This document shows, piece by piece, positions 39,801-52,200 of a stretch of DNA of 64,000 nucleotides. Under the pieces are notes generated by a model. It was given only the letters and a program-made list of their open reading frames with translations, was not told the DNA's origin and did no database searches. A program made the translations under genes and the position numbers. Source of the DNA: Haemonchus contortus (taxonomy: Eukaryota > Nematoda > Chromadorea > Rhabditida > Trichostrongylidae); assembly GCA_000469685.2 (NCBI GenBank), contig LS997567.1, forward strand, positions 43,376,275-43,440,274. The letters run 5' to 3'. Positions within the stretch are counted from its first letter, which is position 1, and each line of letters begins with the position of its first letter.

Positions 39801-42800
39801 GTGTGGCCATGATTGACGGAACCACACGAGCTTTTGATTTTAATTATAGATCTTCATCATCTGAGCCTCTTTCCTGACACTTCTGTAGCGGCCATTATTT
39901 TTTGGGATGTGAAATGGGGCTGTGTCTGGCCATGAAGAGTATTTCGATGCACTTTGAACAGATCCGAACCAAATACCTCGGCAGTCCATGTAATCGAAGA
40001 AACCCTGTGTAGTTTGGGCTGTACGTTGCCATGAACACTATCTTTGAAAGGGAAGCCCCTTTGGGTAGTTGTAGGGATTTACACCTCTCTCCGGGCTATG
40101 AATCTGTGTGGCCAGGGTTATTGTAGACTTTATTTTACGCCCGGTCGACTACTTTACGTCTAGGCGCTCCTCCTTTCCGTGTGAAAAAAACCCTGTTGCC
40201 TACGTTTCCTCCAAATTTGGATGCTCTGGTACAGTTAAACAGGAGGTAAAAATTTTGGCCAAGCACACACACACCCACATGCATACTACGAACACTCCGT
40301 TTGCACCTCGCCCATCATGAGTTTAGTTCTACTAAACTTATCTGAGTCTTTTTAGGAAAACAGTTGGGCTGCGCACGATACCGTGCGCGTCCAATGGCTT
40401 CTCAAAAATCAATTCCCTCGAAGATAACTTGAAGCGTAATTGTCTCGGTAACTCAGTAACCACCCTCTTCCAAAAGTGGACAGCACCGTACTCCCACCTC
40501 AAATAATAGCGTCATAAGCCGTTTATTGGGAGTGCACATTTCTAGCAAACTGCATTTGGCAACCATTCACACTCTTTTATCTATATACTGACTGAGACAA
40601 CACAAAAAATCAAAAAAAACCATTAAATTCTTGTTTACCTCTTACCATTGTGGAATACCTTTATTTCACTGGAGATGGAATGGGAGTTTATTTACACTTT
40701 GAAATCTATCCCTACCCGTCGCAGCAGGCATTTGATAGCTATATATCGACGATCTCGAGACCAATACATTGTTTGATGAGAATTCATGCAAAAACCATGA
40801 TAGGCAGGTTCATATTTACTATTTTCGCGCAAACGTCGCCCCCGGTGAGTGGAGTCACCTGCCATTAGTTCCCCTTTCAGCCGCCTACGTCTCTACCAAA
40901 TTTGAACCCCCCACGTCCAAATTCACTATATTCGAAGAAGCCCACCCCCAGTGGGTGGAGTCTACACCTGTCACCTACCGTTAGTTTTCTCTTTCTGCCG
41001 CCTACATCTCTACCAAATTCGAACGCTCCAGGTCCAAACTTAATATTTTTGAGGAAGCTCCACCCCCAGTGGGTGGAGTCTACACCTGTCACCTATCATT
41101 AGTTTTCCCTTCCTGCAGCCTACATCTCTATCAAATTTGAACGCTCCAGGTCCAAATTTAATATTTTTGAGGAAGCCCCGCCCCCAGTAGGCGGAGTCTA
41201 CACCTGTCATCTACCATCAGTTTTCCCTTCCTGCCGCCTACATTTCTACCAAATTTGAACGCTCCAGGTCCAAATTTAATATTTTTGAGGAAGCCCCGCC
41301 CATAGTGGGCGGAGTCTACACCTGTCATCTACCATCAGTTTTCGCTTTCTGCCGCCTACATCTCTACCAAATTTGAACGCTCCAGGCCCAAATTTAGTGT
41401 TTTCGAAGAAGCCCACCCCCAGTGAGTGGAGTCTACACCTGTCATCTACCATCAGTTTTCTCTTTCTGCCGCCTACATCTCTATCAAATTTGAACGCTCC
41501 AGGTCTAAATTTAATATTTTTGAGGAAGCCCCGCCCTCAGCAGGCGGAGTCTACACCTGTCATCTACCATCAGTTTTTCTTTCTGCCGCCTACATCTCTA
41601 CCAAATTCGAACGCTCCAGGTCCAGATTTAATATTTTTGAGGAAGCCCCGCCCCCAGTAGGCGGAGTCTACACCTGTCATCTACCATCAGTTTTCCCTTC
41701 CTGCCGCCTACATCTCTACCAAATTCGAACGCTCCAGGTCCAAATTTAATATTTTTGAGGAAGCCCCGCCCCCAGTAGGCGGAGTCTACACCTGTCATCT
41801 ACCATCAGTTTTCTCTTTCTGCCGCCTACATCTCTATCAAATTTGAACGCTCCAGGCCCAAATTTACTGTTTTCGAAGAAGCCCACCCCCAGTGAGTGGA
41901 GTCTACACCTGTCACCAATCATTAGTTTTCTCCTTCTGCCGCCCACATCTCTACCAAATTTGAACGCTCCAGGTCCAAATTTAATTTTTTAGGAAGCCCC
42001 GCCCCCAGTGGGAGGAGTCTACACCTGTCCTTTACCATCAGTTTTCTCTTTCTGCCGCCTACATCTCTACCAAATTTGAATACTCTAGGCCCAGGAGAAC
42101 AGGAGTTACAGATTCGGTGACGCCCCGCCCCTAGCGGGACACTCCGCCCCTGGTGGGCGGAGCTTGCTCAAGTCACGTGTACCCAAGGAGTCCGTCTCAT
42201 TCCCCACTTGTTGTAACCTGTCTGAGCTGTTCCAGTTGATTTCCAAACGGCACCATATAAGATAGTGTTACAGACAAACAGACAAACGTACAAACGTACA
42301 AACGTACAAACAAACGGACATTTGCGGTTTATATATAGTAAGGATTTGTGTCAATACAAGTACATAAAGACTCGAGAGATTGAATCTTTCACGGGAAAAT
42401 TTGAATTACTTCAAAGCAGCCATCAGTGAAGGCTGAAATATCGTCATTTTTAGGCATTTGCCAGGCTATTCACAATGAATAAGTGTCCCAAACACATGAA
42501 TCCGGAGCTTCACAAAATGCTTCGAAATGAGCTGTCAGCCGATGGCGAAACGGGGCGTCGACACATCCTGAGACGTATGAGGAGTCGATTCTCACGAGAA
42601 CATGACGACATGACCACGTAAGCCTTCACTTCTGTTATTTTTAATGAAAAAAAGGAGAAAAGGAAACCTCTTGAGTCGCAGTCGACAACTCTTCAGATCG
42701 CGCCACGCACATGGCTTCCACTCACGAAATGCTTAGGGTTTTGAAGATTCATTAAACCGGTAGAATGTCTTGTGAGTACAGTCTGATGTGCATTTTGGGC

Positions 42801-44545
42801 CTTCTACTGTCCCATATGGATGAGATGGGAATCAACTGACCCCGGAAGAGTGGAATGTTCAATCCGCCTGCCTTACCTGTAGCCATATTCCACGTATAGC
42901 AGATCCGTACTGGTCCTTTGTCGATATTTCGTCTCGGGAACTGACAAGATGGCTCATCCAAGAACCCGATATAAGCTTTTCCATTGAACTAGGTTGACAT
43001 GATTCACTGGTGAAATCTTCAGCCGTTTTGTCATTGTCGTTTCCCATATCGTATTCGACATCTTCGTGGATTACAGGGATGACCCAATTCCGCCGTCTGA
43101 TACAATCACTGATAGACCAATGTTCACATATTTCCAAGCAATAAAGCCACACGTCGCCAACTAAGCGATTATCTAAGAAGCTAAGTGACCACTTCAAAAA
43201 AATTACATCGGAATTTTCCCCCAGCGATAGGCACCATGCTCAATTTGCCGTCCCAAAAGCACTGAAAAGAGTGTTGCCACCAATCTCCCACCTCCAGCTC
43301 GATGAAATTTATGAGGATATACTGTCATTTTTGTAAAAGATGGTAATAGAAAGCGTCCCAACCATTTTTGAAAAGTACTTTCGAAGCATAGATCGCAGTA
43401 TGGAACACGCCAAGCATTCAATGTAGGTCCAGATTTACAGCGGTGCTCGAAAGGTCTCTGATCTCCGTAAATGATTTCGGTCATAAGTTATGTAAAATTT
43501 GGTACTCTCCTTGCGCCCATACCAGTTGGCAACTAATCTTTCTTTTGAGGAAGAAGCTTTTCTTTAGGAATTCTGATGTCTTTCTTGAGGATACTAAAGA
43601 AAAATAAGCTTGGAAGAGACTTTTCAAAGAAGCTGTTCAACAGCAGTCATAACTTTCGTTTCCATTAGGCTTTCTGGTGTACTGGTACTTATGACCGGTC
43701 GAAGTTTGGTCAAGATGCCACGATGGGATAATGAGCCCTCGATCAAGTGACTCTTCGAAGAACACTCAACAGCAGCCATGATTCATCACACCTCTATTCA
43801 GTCCTGATGTTGTTGGTCGAGCTTTAGTCGATTATCTCTGAAGAGCGTCTAAGGCGATAAATGTTAATATCATCTAATTCTACACTCATTTTCCCGGTAC
43901 TACGAGCCCCTATTGAGCTCATTCTCCTCTGGGATCCACACCTTCTTAGTTCTGACCTGCCGAATGCGCTACTCCCCCAGTTCAAGATCTAAATTTATCT
44001 AAGTTTGATATTAAAGTCGTGTTTTCAAGAAGTTTCTGGCTGCAGCTGTTCCACAATGCCGGAGAGCTCACTTCAAGCTCCTCGTTTATCCCTCTCGAGT
44101 GGTAGACGAGGGAAATTCTGAAAGGAAAAAAACGATCCCTCGAAATGCCCGCTACTATGTCCGAAATAGTAGTTTCGTAGAAAAATAGTGTGCAGTGGAA
44201 TGCAGTTGTATAGTTGTACGGGTTGCAGTTGTGACAGTGCGACTTGAGCGAATGCCCCTCTACCATTGGCTATTTAGGAAGTGACCAATCACAGTGATGC
44301 TCAGCATGCTAATCATAACCTATTAGTGTAGCGCAACCAATTTTATTAACAGTCCGATCAGCGATCATCGAAAAAACGTTTTCCTATTTAGATATACAGA
44401 TCTGAACGCCCGACGCCCCAGTCTTCGTACTGATTTGCTCATCAATAGGTCGAAAACATCAGTGATTCATCAGCATTTCGCTCAACAGCACTCACCACAA
44501 CGCTTCCGACGGAACGCCGACAGTGGCCGCTGTGTACTTATGTAG
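30835..44545 (+). CDS. Ras-superfamily GTPase of the RASD (Dexras/Rhes) type
   Basis: A membrane-anchored small GTPase that binds and hydrolyses GTP. Eight phase-consistent exons (30835-30960, 38367-38482, 38803-38903, 39232-39293, 39373-39483, 39560-39658, 42454-42617, 44392-44545) give 310 aa. Visible motifs: P-loop GSARTGKSS (50-58), effector region YIPTIENFYRK, DCSGN (97-101), NKAD (162-165) and SAA (196-198). DxSGN followed by PFPA-R-LS--GD is typical of RASD1/Rhes, as are a basic tail, an ARRPS--TDLL block and a C-terminal CAAX box. Here the box is CVLM; Met at the last place favours farnesylation. The 42-aa N-terminal extension is unrelated to known domains. Intron 1 is 7.4 kb. Intron 3 uses a GC donor. 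Intron 6 contains the inverted composite repeat. Vertebrate RASD proteins are about 270-280 aa. Confidence 0.88.
35347..35381. other. Imperfect hairpin in intron 1 of the RASD-like gene
   Basis: ATATCCGAAGCACAG pairs with CTGTGCCTTCGGGATAT across an ATG loop. The stem is 15 bp with two single-base bulges. The size is below that of a typical microRNA precursor (about 60-70 nt), so a processed RNA is not claimed. Confidence 0.4.
40830..42346 (-). mobile_element. Composite repeat element, copy 2 (inverted relative to copy 1)
   Basis: Read on the minus strand it begins AATCCTTACTATATATAAAC (42346 downward), passes a short TTTGTACG repeat (ACAAACGT on the plus strand, 42272-42320) and then the tandem array. 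This is the same order as copy 1. It lies inside intron 6 of the RASD-like gene. Confidence 0.7.
40840..42110. repeat. Minisatellite, about 118-bp unit, about 10-11 copies
   Basis: Unit starts (CCTACATCTCTACCAAATTT) fall at 41119, 41237, 41355, 41472, 41588, 41706, 41824 and 41942, with more diverged copies on both sides. Each unit holds GAACGCTCCAGGTCCAAATT and a GCCCCGCCCCCAGT..GGCGGAGTCTAC block. Long ORFs here (for example 41426-41749) are produced by the repeat and are not genes. Units near 41400 and 41880 share a CCACCCCCAGTGAGTGGAG variant. Confidence 0.95.
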
Positions 44546-44613
44546 AATCCCTTTTTATGAGAATAATTATTATTTGAGCTTACCCCCTTTGTCTGTCGGT
44601 CTCTCCGTCTATC

Positions 44614-44650
44614 CTTGTTCTGGACTGCACTCAGTGCAACCCAGAACAAG
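44614..44650 (+). other. Strong stem-loop in the 3' UTR of the RASD-like gene
   Basis: CTTGTTCTGG-AC-TGCAC-TCA-GTGCA-AC-CCAGAACAAG: 10 bp, a 2x2 internal loop, then 5 bp and a 3-base loop. It begins 68 bases after the stop codon. It could act in mRNA stability or protein binding, or be a small foldback repeat. Confidence 0.65.
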
Positions 44651-45126
44651 CGGTTATAGGACAAAAAATCACATATCACAAACTCTAAAACAACTCAACA
44701 TTACAATGTACAGTTACTTGCTGTTACTAATTCTTATTATGAGGTTTCAATGTTTAAGTAGCTAGGAATGTGTGTTTAATTGTTTCGGACAGACGTGTAC
44801 TGCTATTAACGGAATTTGTATGTTTTCAGAGTTTATTCGGTGTTTTATCTGGTGTTTTTTTTTTTGAAAAGAAACGGTTTCCCTTGTGTGAATGCAGTGG
44901 CTACAAACGGCAGTGGCTACAAACGGATACAACAAAAATAAGCTGAAATTTTTATTATTATATCTATGAGACTTATTATTGCAGTAATACAGGCAATCGT
45001 CGTGAAGGAATGTTCGAGGACATTTCATGAAAGCTTGACCCGGCTTGGGAGAATGAAATGAGGAACGAATGAATGGATGAATGGTGAAAATGTTATTACA
45101 ACTGATATCGTATGACTTCTTCTCAA

Positions 45127-47384
45127 TTAGCCGGCAGTTGAAAATGTTGGGGTGTACTGGCAGGCTTCATAGTCGACGGGTGAGATCATGTTGAATGCTT
45201 TCGTCATCACATTGATATAATCTGCAAGGGAGATCGTCATTTTGACCTCAATCAATAATCGATCGGTGCTACTCACTGTTGTCTTCAAGGAACTGCAACA
45301 CGTTTTTCATGTGCTCCTTACGGAATCGTTCAGGATCACGAGCAATGACGAACACTGGGAAGCGGACCCAGGTCGAGATGATGGCGTAATCGTATTGGTT
45401 GTACTCATTCAATGGGCCCTTCTTGATTACCCAAACTAAAAAGTACAACTTAGCGAGAGTAATCCAGTAAGAAGCGATGAAACTTACATGGTTCTGCATC
45501 AGGTGAATTACTGCTGTGCAGCACGAACTGCCCGGTTTCTCCAGATTTGAATCCGTAGCCGAGAGCGAACCTAGAACAGCATCCTGCTTATCTACTTCTG
45601 ATGGGTACGCTGAAGCTGTCATAGTGGTTGGTAGAAGCCTACCTTGGTGATCCATTGGGATTTCCTTCTCTGTAGAACTTCAATGTGGTGAACGACGGCG
45701 AGTAGGTGTTGTTAGTAAGAGCACCGACTGAAGTAAGCGGACTTCTCTATCCATAAGTAATTTTGATTCAATTTTAGACAAGAAAAATGAGGCGTACAGT
45801 GAAGAACTGTGCAAGCTTCCCGAATAACATGAGGCGAATTGATCACTTGGAACCATCGTCCCATCATCCGGGCCACATCCACGTTTTCAGCTGCAGGATG
45901 AACGGCCCTAAACCAACGTCCATGTTTGTTCCTGTGAGTACATCAAAGTATAAAGGTAATGGGTCACCTAAAAACGTCCTTGGCCAGGTTCTTGGCCGAG
46001 TCTTTTGGGAGAATACGGCTGATGGATGATCCGAGAAGTGTGTTCGCTGGTGGGATCATCTGAGGAAAGAGCTGTCCGACCTGGAACCAACAACTTTACC
46101 TACAATCGTTATCAAAATCTTCCTGTAGGGTCATATCCCTTACCAGGTAGTTGAAGTTACTTAGGCCAGGGATTGTGTTCACTCCTGGAATAATTGGCAC
46201 ATCTTGTGGGCCAGGATATCCGGGTACTGGAATCGGTGCCAAGCCGGGGATCTGGCCCGAAGTGATTCCTTGCAGATCAACACGATTTGCGCTCGCTTCC
46301 GCAATAACAGCATTTAGATCATCAGTCTTAAAAAATAACTCTGAAATACGATGTAAATTGATCCGCTTGAGTAAAATACCTGATAGAGGGCACTGGGTAC
46401 TGGCGCCCTACGAATGCCCTTGTCTTCCTTCATATTAATTCCGAGCCGATTCAGTATAGACTCGGCTACATCCCCCAATTTGACGAGGTCGGGCTTCTTG
46501 CTCCCTCCAACTTCGCTGGACTGAAATATGAATTGGAAAGAAGCGGATCAGGGCTTGACTCATTGGCTTCTAGTTCCTTAAGTTCCAACATTAACTTCTC
46601 AACCTTTACTGCCTAAGAACAAATAATAAGGAATAGATCGGATATGTGTCTAATGTAGCTTTGTGAAATGACGAATTCAGCAGATGAAGGAATTTACCGT
46701 CCCCATTGACCGTTCATACTTGTTCGGTAGTGAATTCAATAAAGATTTATTACCCATCAATGGTGTTCTATTTCGGAACGACCATGCTCCATTTCGACAA
46801 ATACTTTCACTTGTACGTCAGAAAGGGATTTTCAGCGAACAGTGGCCGCTAACGGTTTTCTCTCAATAGGATTCGACCCTTCAGTCTTAGAGTAAGAACG
46901 GAGTAATCAATAACTTGAGAGTAGTTTTCAAAAACAATCCATGGAGGGAAAGAATGGTAGAGGCGAGAGAAAAAGCCGCTTTTTGAAGACGACTTCAAGT
47001 TTAGCCTTTCAAGCTTCGCATGTTAATATCAAGCAGTTATTATAGTAACATAAATAGTAATAAAAAATAGATTCCTTCCGCTGCATTCGGTAACTTTTCA
47101 GCTTTTCACTGCGTTCCAGGCAGTTCAACAATTTTCAATGAAAGAACCTCGAATGTCTTACAAAGAGTATTTTCTAAGTTTCAATAACTTGAAAAATGGG
47201 GGTTTCCTTCGAAAATTTGATGACCGACCCCATACAACTCGTAGTTTTCAACCAATAGGCCTACCTTTGTCAGTGTGGCAGCATTATTGAAGCTTTCAAA
47301 AGAGGGTGCATCTTGAACAGGTGCCGCCTTAATGATGACGACGTTGGCGACGACGATAGAGATGAGCGTGACGACGCGACGCAT
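45127..47384 (-). CDS. Secreted lipocalin-domain protein A
   Basis: Lipocalins are secreted beta-barrel carriers of small hydrophobic ligands; the ligand here is unknown. Nine exons (47384-47265, 46520-46380, 46326-46144, 46080-45968, 45931-45798, 45727-45643, 45570-45488, 45435-45277, 45221-45127) join in phase to 370 aa. The start MRRVVTLISIVVANVVIIKA is a signal peptide. A Pro/Gly-rich linker (VPGYPGPQDVPIIPG) precedes the barrel, which opens with MMGRWFQVINSP (G-x-W motif) and closes with YDYAIISTWVRFPVFVIARD. Cysteines in EACTVLH and YEACQYTP are shared with the other cluster members and probably form the disulfide. Exon 5 has an alternative acceptor 35 bases downstream, but only the first fits the phase. 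The gene is convergent with the RASD-like gene. Confidence 0.82.
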
Positions 47385-49248
47385 CTCGCTACTGACTCTG
47401 GAGCACCGAGGATTCGGATCGACACAATTCGGCACCGGATTGGTGTGATGGTGGATCGAAGGGGGGCCGTACCTTCGGAGGAGGCCTACATTTTCCCCCC
47501 GGTTTTCACCCCGTCGCTGCATGCCCCATCAATACGGTTGACCTGAAAACGTGTTCGGTGAAGTTCAGTTCATCGGCAAATATCCCCCACACAACGCTCA
47601 TCGTATTCCCCATCATGCACTGAAACGATGTCGTCAAAAACTGGCGGCATCACCTCATTCCACAAAGAAGGTATGGAATCTTTATCGGGCGCGTGAAAGT
47701 TCGGTCCTGAGCTGGTGATGAATGTATGGGCTTTGTAATTGAACATTCTGCCGAAAACCTTCTTTCTTACAGGTAACCTAGGAATCTAGTAATTACCGAC
47801 CGAAATTCAGCCAGAAATTAGGCAGCGCCGCCTCGTGTCGGATGGAATGTGGGTTTGGGACGTTCTCATCGCATTATAGAGTTATCCCTAGTAATCTTCG
47901 GCAACTCATCTTAATCGGAATCCAGTACCGCTCCTTTTTGTTCCCATACCTAGGAAGAAGAAGAACCACTCCTTAGCTAACATGATGATCAGGAAGAGGA
48001 TGAATCTTCCGAGCGTGAATAAGGAGCTCCAACTCTCACCGTGTTCCTAGAAGTATAGCTCACTAGGGTGGGCGATTCTACTTGTTGTTACGTTTCGATA
48101 GGACTATGGCTTCCCCAGTAAAGTCTTGCGAGTTATACTAAAATTTGTGTTCTTTCACTCAGTGTGGATGGTAGAATTCTATTTTTTTCTTGCAAGACAG
48201 CAGTATGCTGAACTGAGAAGGGGTAAGGAAATGGTTCATGGATGAAAGGAAAAACGGTTGTTCCGATTTTCAATACCTCTGATCTGAAAGGATCATCATG
48301 ATGAAGATAGGGAGATCAACTTGAATATCTGTGCTCAGGCTGGGATGCTCGTTCAGATAATGCAGTGACAGGGCTGAGAGCAAAAGCATTTGGTCCGAAA
48401 GAACTCCGGTCACCAAAAGGTGAAAGCCCCAAACTGTCATTTGTTTGATAACATTAACTGATGAATAAAAAGTTCGCTCATTACTGTAATCGTCGTCCAA
48501 CCAGAGTACAGCGAGTAACCACCCAATAACGGGGAACTTTGACTCCTTTCCTGGCTATGAAAGAAGCCATTCTCTTCCTATAGGAAGCCCATAACCAGGG
48601 ACGCTTCAAATTCCCTTTGAATCCGTGACAATTTTGCGTTATTTCGAAGAGACATGTTGAACATCCGTGAGATTTGCCGTTACTATGAGAACCAGTTGAA
48701 TGGTGGTCAAATAGATGTCGTAAATCCCTACCGGGATGTGGTCCACTTGAGTGCATTTGCCCCATAATTGTCCCCAATCACGATCCCTTTGCTATCTTGA
48801 CGAACAATCCCGCGAGCCAATCCCACGTGCTATACAATTATAAAAAATATAACGAATTTATTAGCATTATTAAAATTATTACCAACAAGTATCAGGTATG
48901 AATTAGAATTCTAACTTGAACCAGCAGTGATGAATGGGATTTTAACAAAATAGCACTTTAACATTGTCTAATAAATACCACGCTATGTACAACATAATGC
49001 ACGCAACCTCGGCCAAAATACAGTAATTGAGTGTTCTGAGAAATATCAATCGATATTCAGTAGGACACTGAATAAATAGGGGAAACTAATTAATACAACA
49101 CGCTTTTTATGGAATGCATGAGGCGATATGACGACGTGAAGAGGATGAACGGGAGGACAACGAAGTCAGAAAGACGAATGGAACCCCTAAGGATCAGATC
49201 AAACGGGGACGGGAAGACGGTGAATTGGAATGCAGGCTTTCAACTAAT
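47385..49248. other. Intergenic region between lipocalins A and B
   Basis: 1.9 kb, much longer than the D-C and C-B gaps, so A may have its own promoter. No further exon seen. Overlapping ORFs at 48270-48777 have no splice context. Confidence 0.5.
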
Positions 49249-52200
49249 TCAACCCTGAATATTGAACAGTGACGGTGGGAACGTGCACAATGAGCTCTCC
49301 ACTGGAGCGACGATATTCAGAATACGTGAAATGCCGTTGACAAGGCCCTTCTTCTCCAGAATCGCGTTCACTTCACTTTCGTAAAGCTGAAAATAATCCA
49401 TTAGACTCCGCATCACTGGTAATAGCCACAAGAAAAGGGACGTATTGTAATGTAGGTAAAAAAAATAGGAAAAAACAAAGCCTAACGTTTTAGAAGGGTT
49501 GGGGAGGGCTAAATCAGAGCCTACTTCCTTTTTCCGTCCGGGAATACTTCATCAGCACATTTGGAAATGATAGATCCTCTCCAAGTTCACATCCCTAACT
49601 TTGAATGAACAGGAAAAACTCATCAAAAAAGTCTCGGAACTAACCCCCTAACCAGTCGAGGGATCCATTCCTTTGGGACAGCTGATTGGTTTGGAAGTTT
49701 CTGGGAGAGGAAAACATCCCTCTGTAAACTAGCGGCTCTAGTAATTTCTGTTCACTTGACAGTTTCATTTTGATGAATGTCACATCCCCCTTTAGTGCTT
49801 TTTTGACTGAGCGCAACTATCCCCGCAACTTCTACTGACTGTCTATTTCATCGCAAGTTTTTTGTATTGAGCGAAACCTAATGACCCTGTTGACCAAACC
49901 ACGTGGCCTATTTCACTACGACTAATACTGATTAGTTCCTTTGTGTGCCCTAGAATGTACAAAAGAAACGGTCGCATTGCACTGCCTAAGTCACGGGCAA
50001 GGTTACCCCTACACAATGGTCTGCTGCTACCTTGATCTTCTCCGTCAAGGTTGTACTCATTGAACAGTTCACAATAAGTAGTAATGGGGACCGGACCAAG
50101 TTTTATGGGGCACTTGGTTTACGCTGTCCTACAGAAAACTCCAGGACAACCCTAACAGGCCATATTCTCTGTAAACATTCAGTGATACTTAGGAGGAAGG
50201 TTGTCTACCCACTCATACTCCATCAAATGCTGATCGGACCCTATTCAAATTCATTTTTCAAGCTTAAAGGCACAGTTCACGATGAAAATGGTTCCTAAGA
50301 TTCCCCCACAGGATAAATTTGAGGCCTCCCGTATGCCCATATCCGGCATTATTAGGTCGGAAAACGGCCTAGTTAGGGAGTTATAAAGGCTAAAAGATTG
50401 GCCCGTGTGTGTCCTCGGACGAGTTTCACCGGGATTGTAGAGGCTGTACCGATCACAAGGGTACCTATGCAGGAGGCTCAACAACTTGTTGACCCATAGC
50501 GACAGTGAATGACAGTTCTGCACAGTTATGGCTTGCTGAAGTCAGCTCTTTGAGCCACTGCAATAATTGAAATCTCGTCCGAATACCCCTTTCATGTTAT
50601 TTCGTCATGGCAATCTCGTCCAACCTCTACTTTCCCTACTTTTGAAGAGATTATTTTTCTCTAAATCTTTCTCGCTTTCTTCACTACGGATGAACTATTC
50701 CCTTCATACTTCCGCTACCCGAATGAAAACGGGTACCTCAAAATTATCGTGAACTGTGCCTTTAAGTGTCAATAGTGTTACGGTAAGTAGTTTAGTAAAA
50801 ACGGATAAAACCTAACGACTGACCTGCCTATACATAATTGGATCACGAGCAAACACGTAGAGGGGGAAGTTACAGTTCGTCGACATGATTATGTACTCGT
50901 ACTCGTTGTTTGCATTCAATGGTCCAACATGGAGTACGTGCACTGAAACAAGTCCGATATGGGGTGGTGATTATCGTCGAACGATCCGATGATGATGGGG
51001 TTAGGATTGAGTCATGCATGACTGCAACTAGTTCCATGGTCACTCATGTCTGTACGCCCGTTCAATTTGACCCACATCAATGAAACCAGATTACTTTCGA
51101 GTAACCAGTGTATGAAAGAGCAAAGTCAACAATTCGTTATGGCCCCGCAACGGCAAATGCATACAACCCACATCACGCGGGGATACAAATTCCCCCCAGA
51201 TTTTGCCCAGCTGGACTACTTACGGGCGTGACTGACCAATTTGAATCGCTCGTTGTAAAAAACCAGTAAAAAGGTTCCTCTTACCATTTACATCATCTTG
51301 ATTCGATGTGGTACGGTAGATGAGCTCTCCAGGTGACCTAATCATTGCGTAGCCAGAGCTGATCTTTGGCTTTCCATAGGGAGTTCCATCAGTCGTGTAT
51401 TCGAAAATCTCAAAAATGGATCCAGGTCCTGAAAAGAAATCTCTAACTTCAAGACCTAAAGGTGTCTTCGAAAGACGCACCTCCATTGTTGACATCATTC
51501 AGCTTCTTATATGCTACCATACTACATTGTCCTGACGAGAAGGGAGGACTGTAGACAACCTAAGAATGGATAAGATTAGGAAAATGTAAGAGTTTTGTAA
51601 ATGGATAGGTAAGACGGTAACTGGTAGAGAAGATAGGTAAGACGAGCTGTTTGTCAATCACATCATTACGTTCAAACAATACAAAGTAGTGAATAGCCTT
51701 GGATGAATCGAAAACAGTGTTTTGGAGGTCAATTCATGCGGTAGGCAGAAAGAAAAGCAAATCATCGATTAAAATCTCATAAAGCAATAAACCGGGTCAT
51801 GATGTGATGACTGACCTGATACCATTGACCCATAAATGAGTACATGTCGAAGGCAACGGGTTCCGGTTTCTGGGTGCAAAGTGGTGAGGATGGTTGAATG
51901 ATGAAATTTTGCACCATTTCCAGGTTCTCAGTGATGGCTGCTGACTGAGCCGGAGTTAGAACTATGCTGCCGTTGCTCGACAGAGGAGCAAGTAGGTCTC
52001 CCATGCCCTCAGCCTTAGTGTCGTTGGGCTGAAATGAACTCAATTCTCATAACAATTACTAACTTCGATAGCTGGTCTACAAACCTGTAAGCTGCCTGAT
52101 GTGAGAGCCTTATAGAAGAGGTTGGAGATCATGTTCTTAGCTGGAAGTGGGCTGTTTTCGCCTCCAATCAGATTGGATACGGCTTTACCGAGAGCATTTT

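Noticed and set aside
41373..41946. ORFs of 66-107 aa with repeating PGPNLIFLRKP-like blocks
   Set aside because: They follow the 118-bp tandem units and exist in several frames and on both strands; there is no start or splice context.
45269..45655. 128-aa single ORF over lipocalin A exons 7-8
   Set aside because: It reads through an intron and translates exon 7 in the wrong frame; spliced exons give the conserved FALGYGF block.
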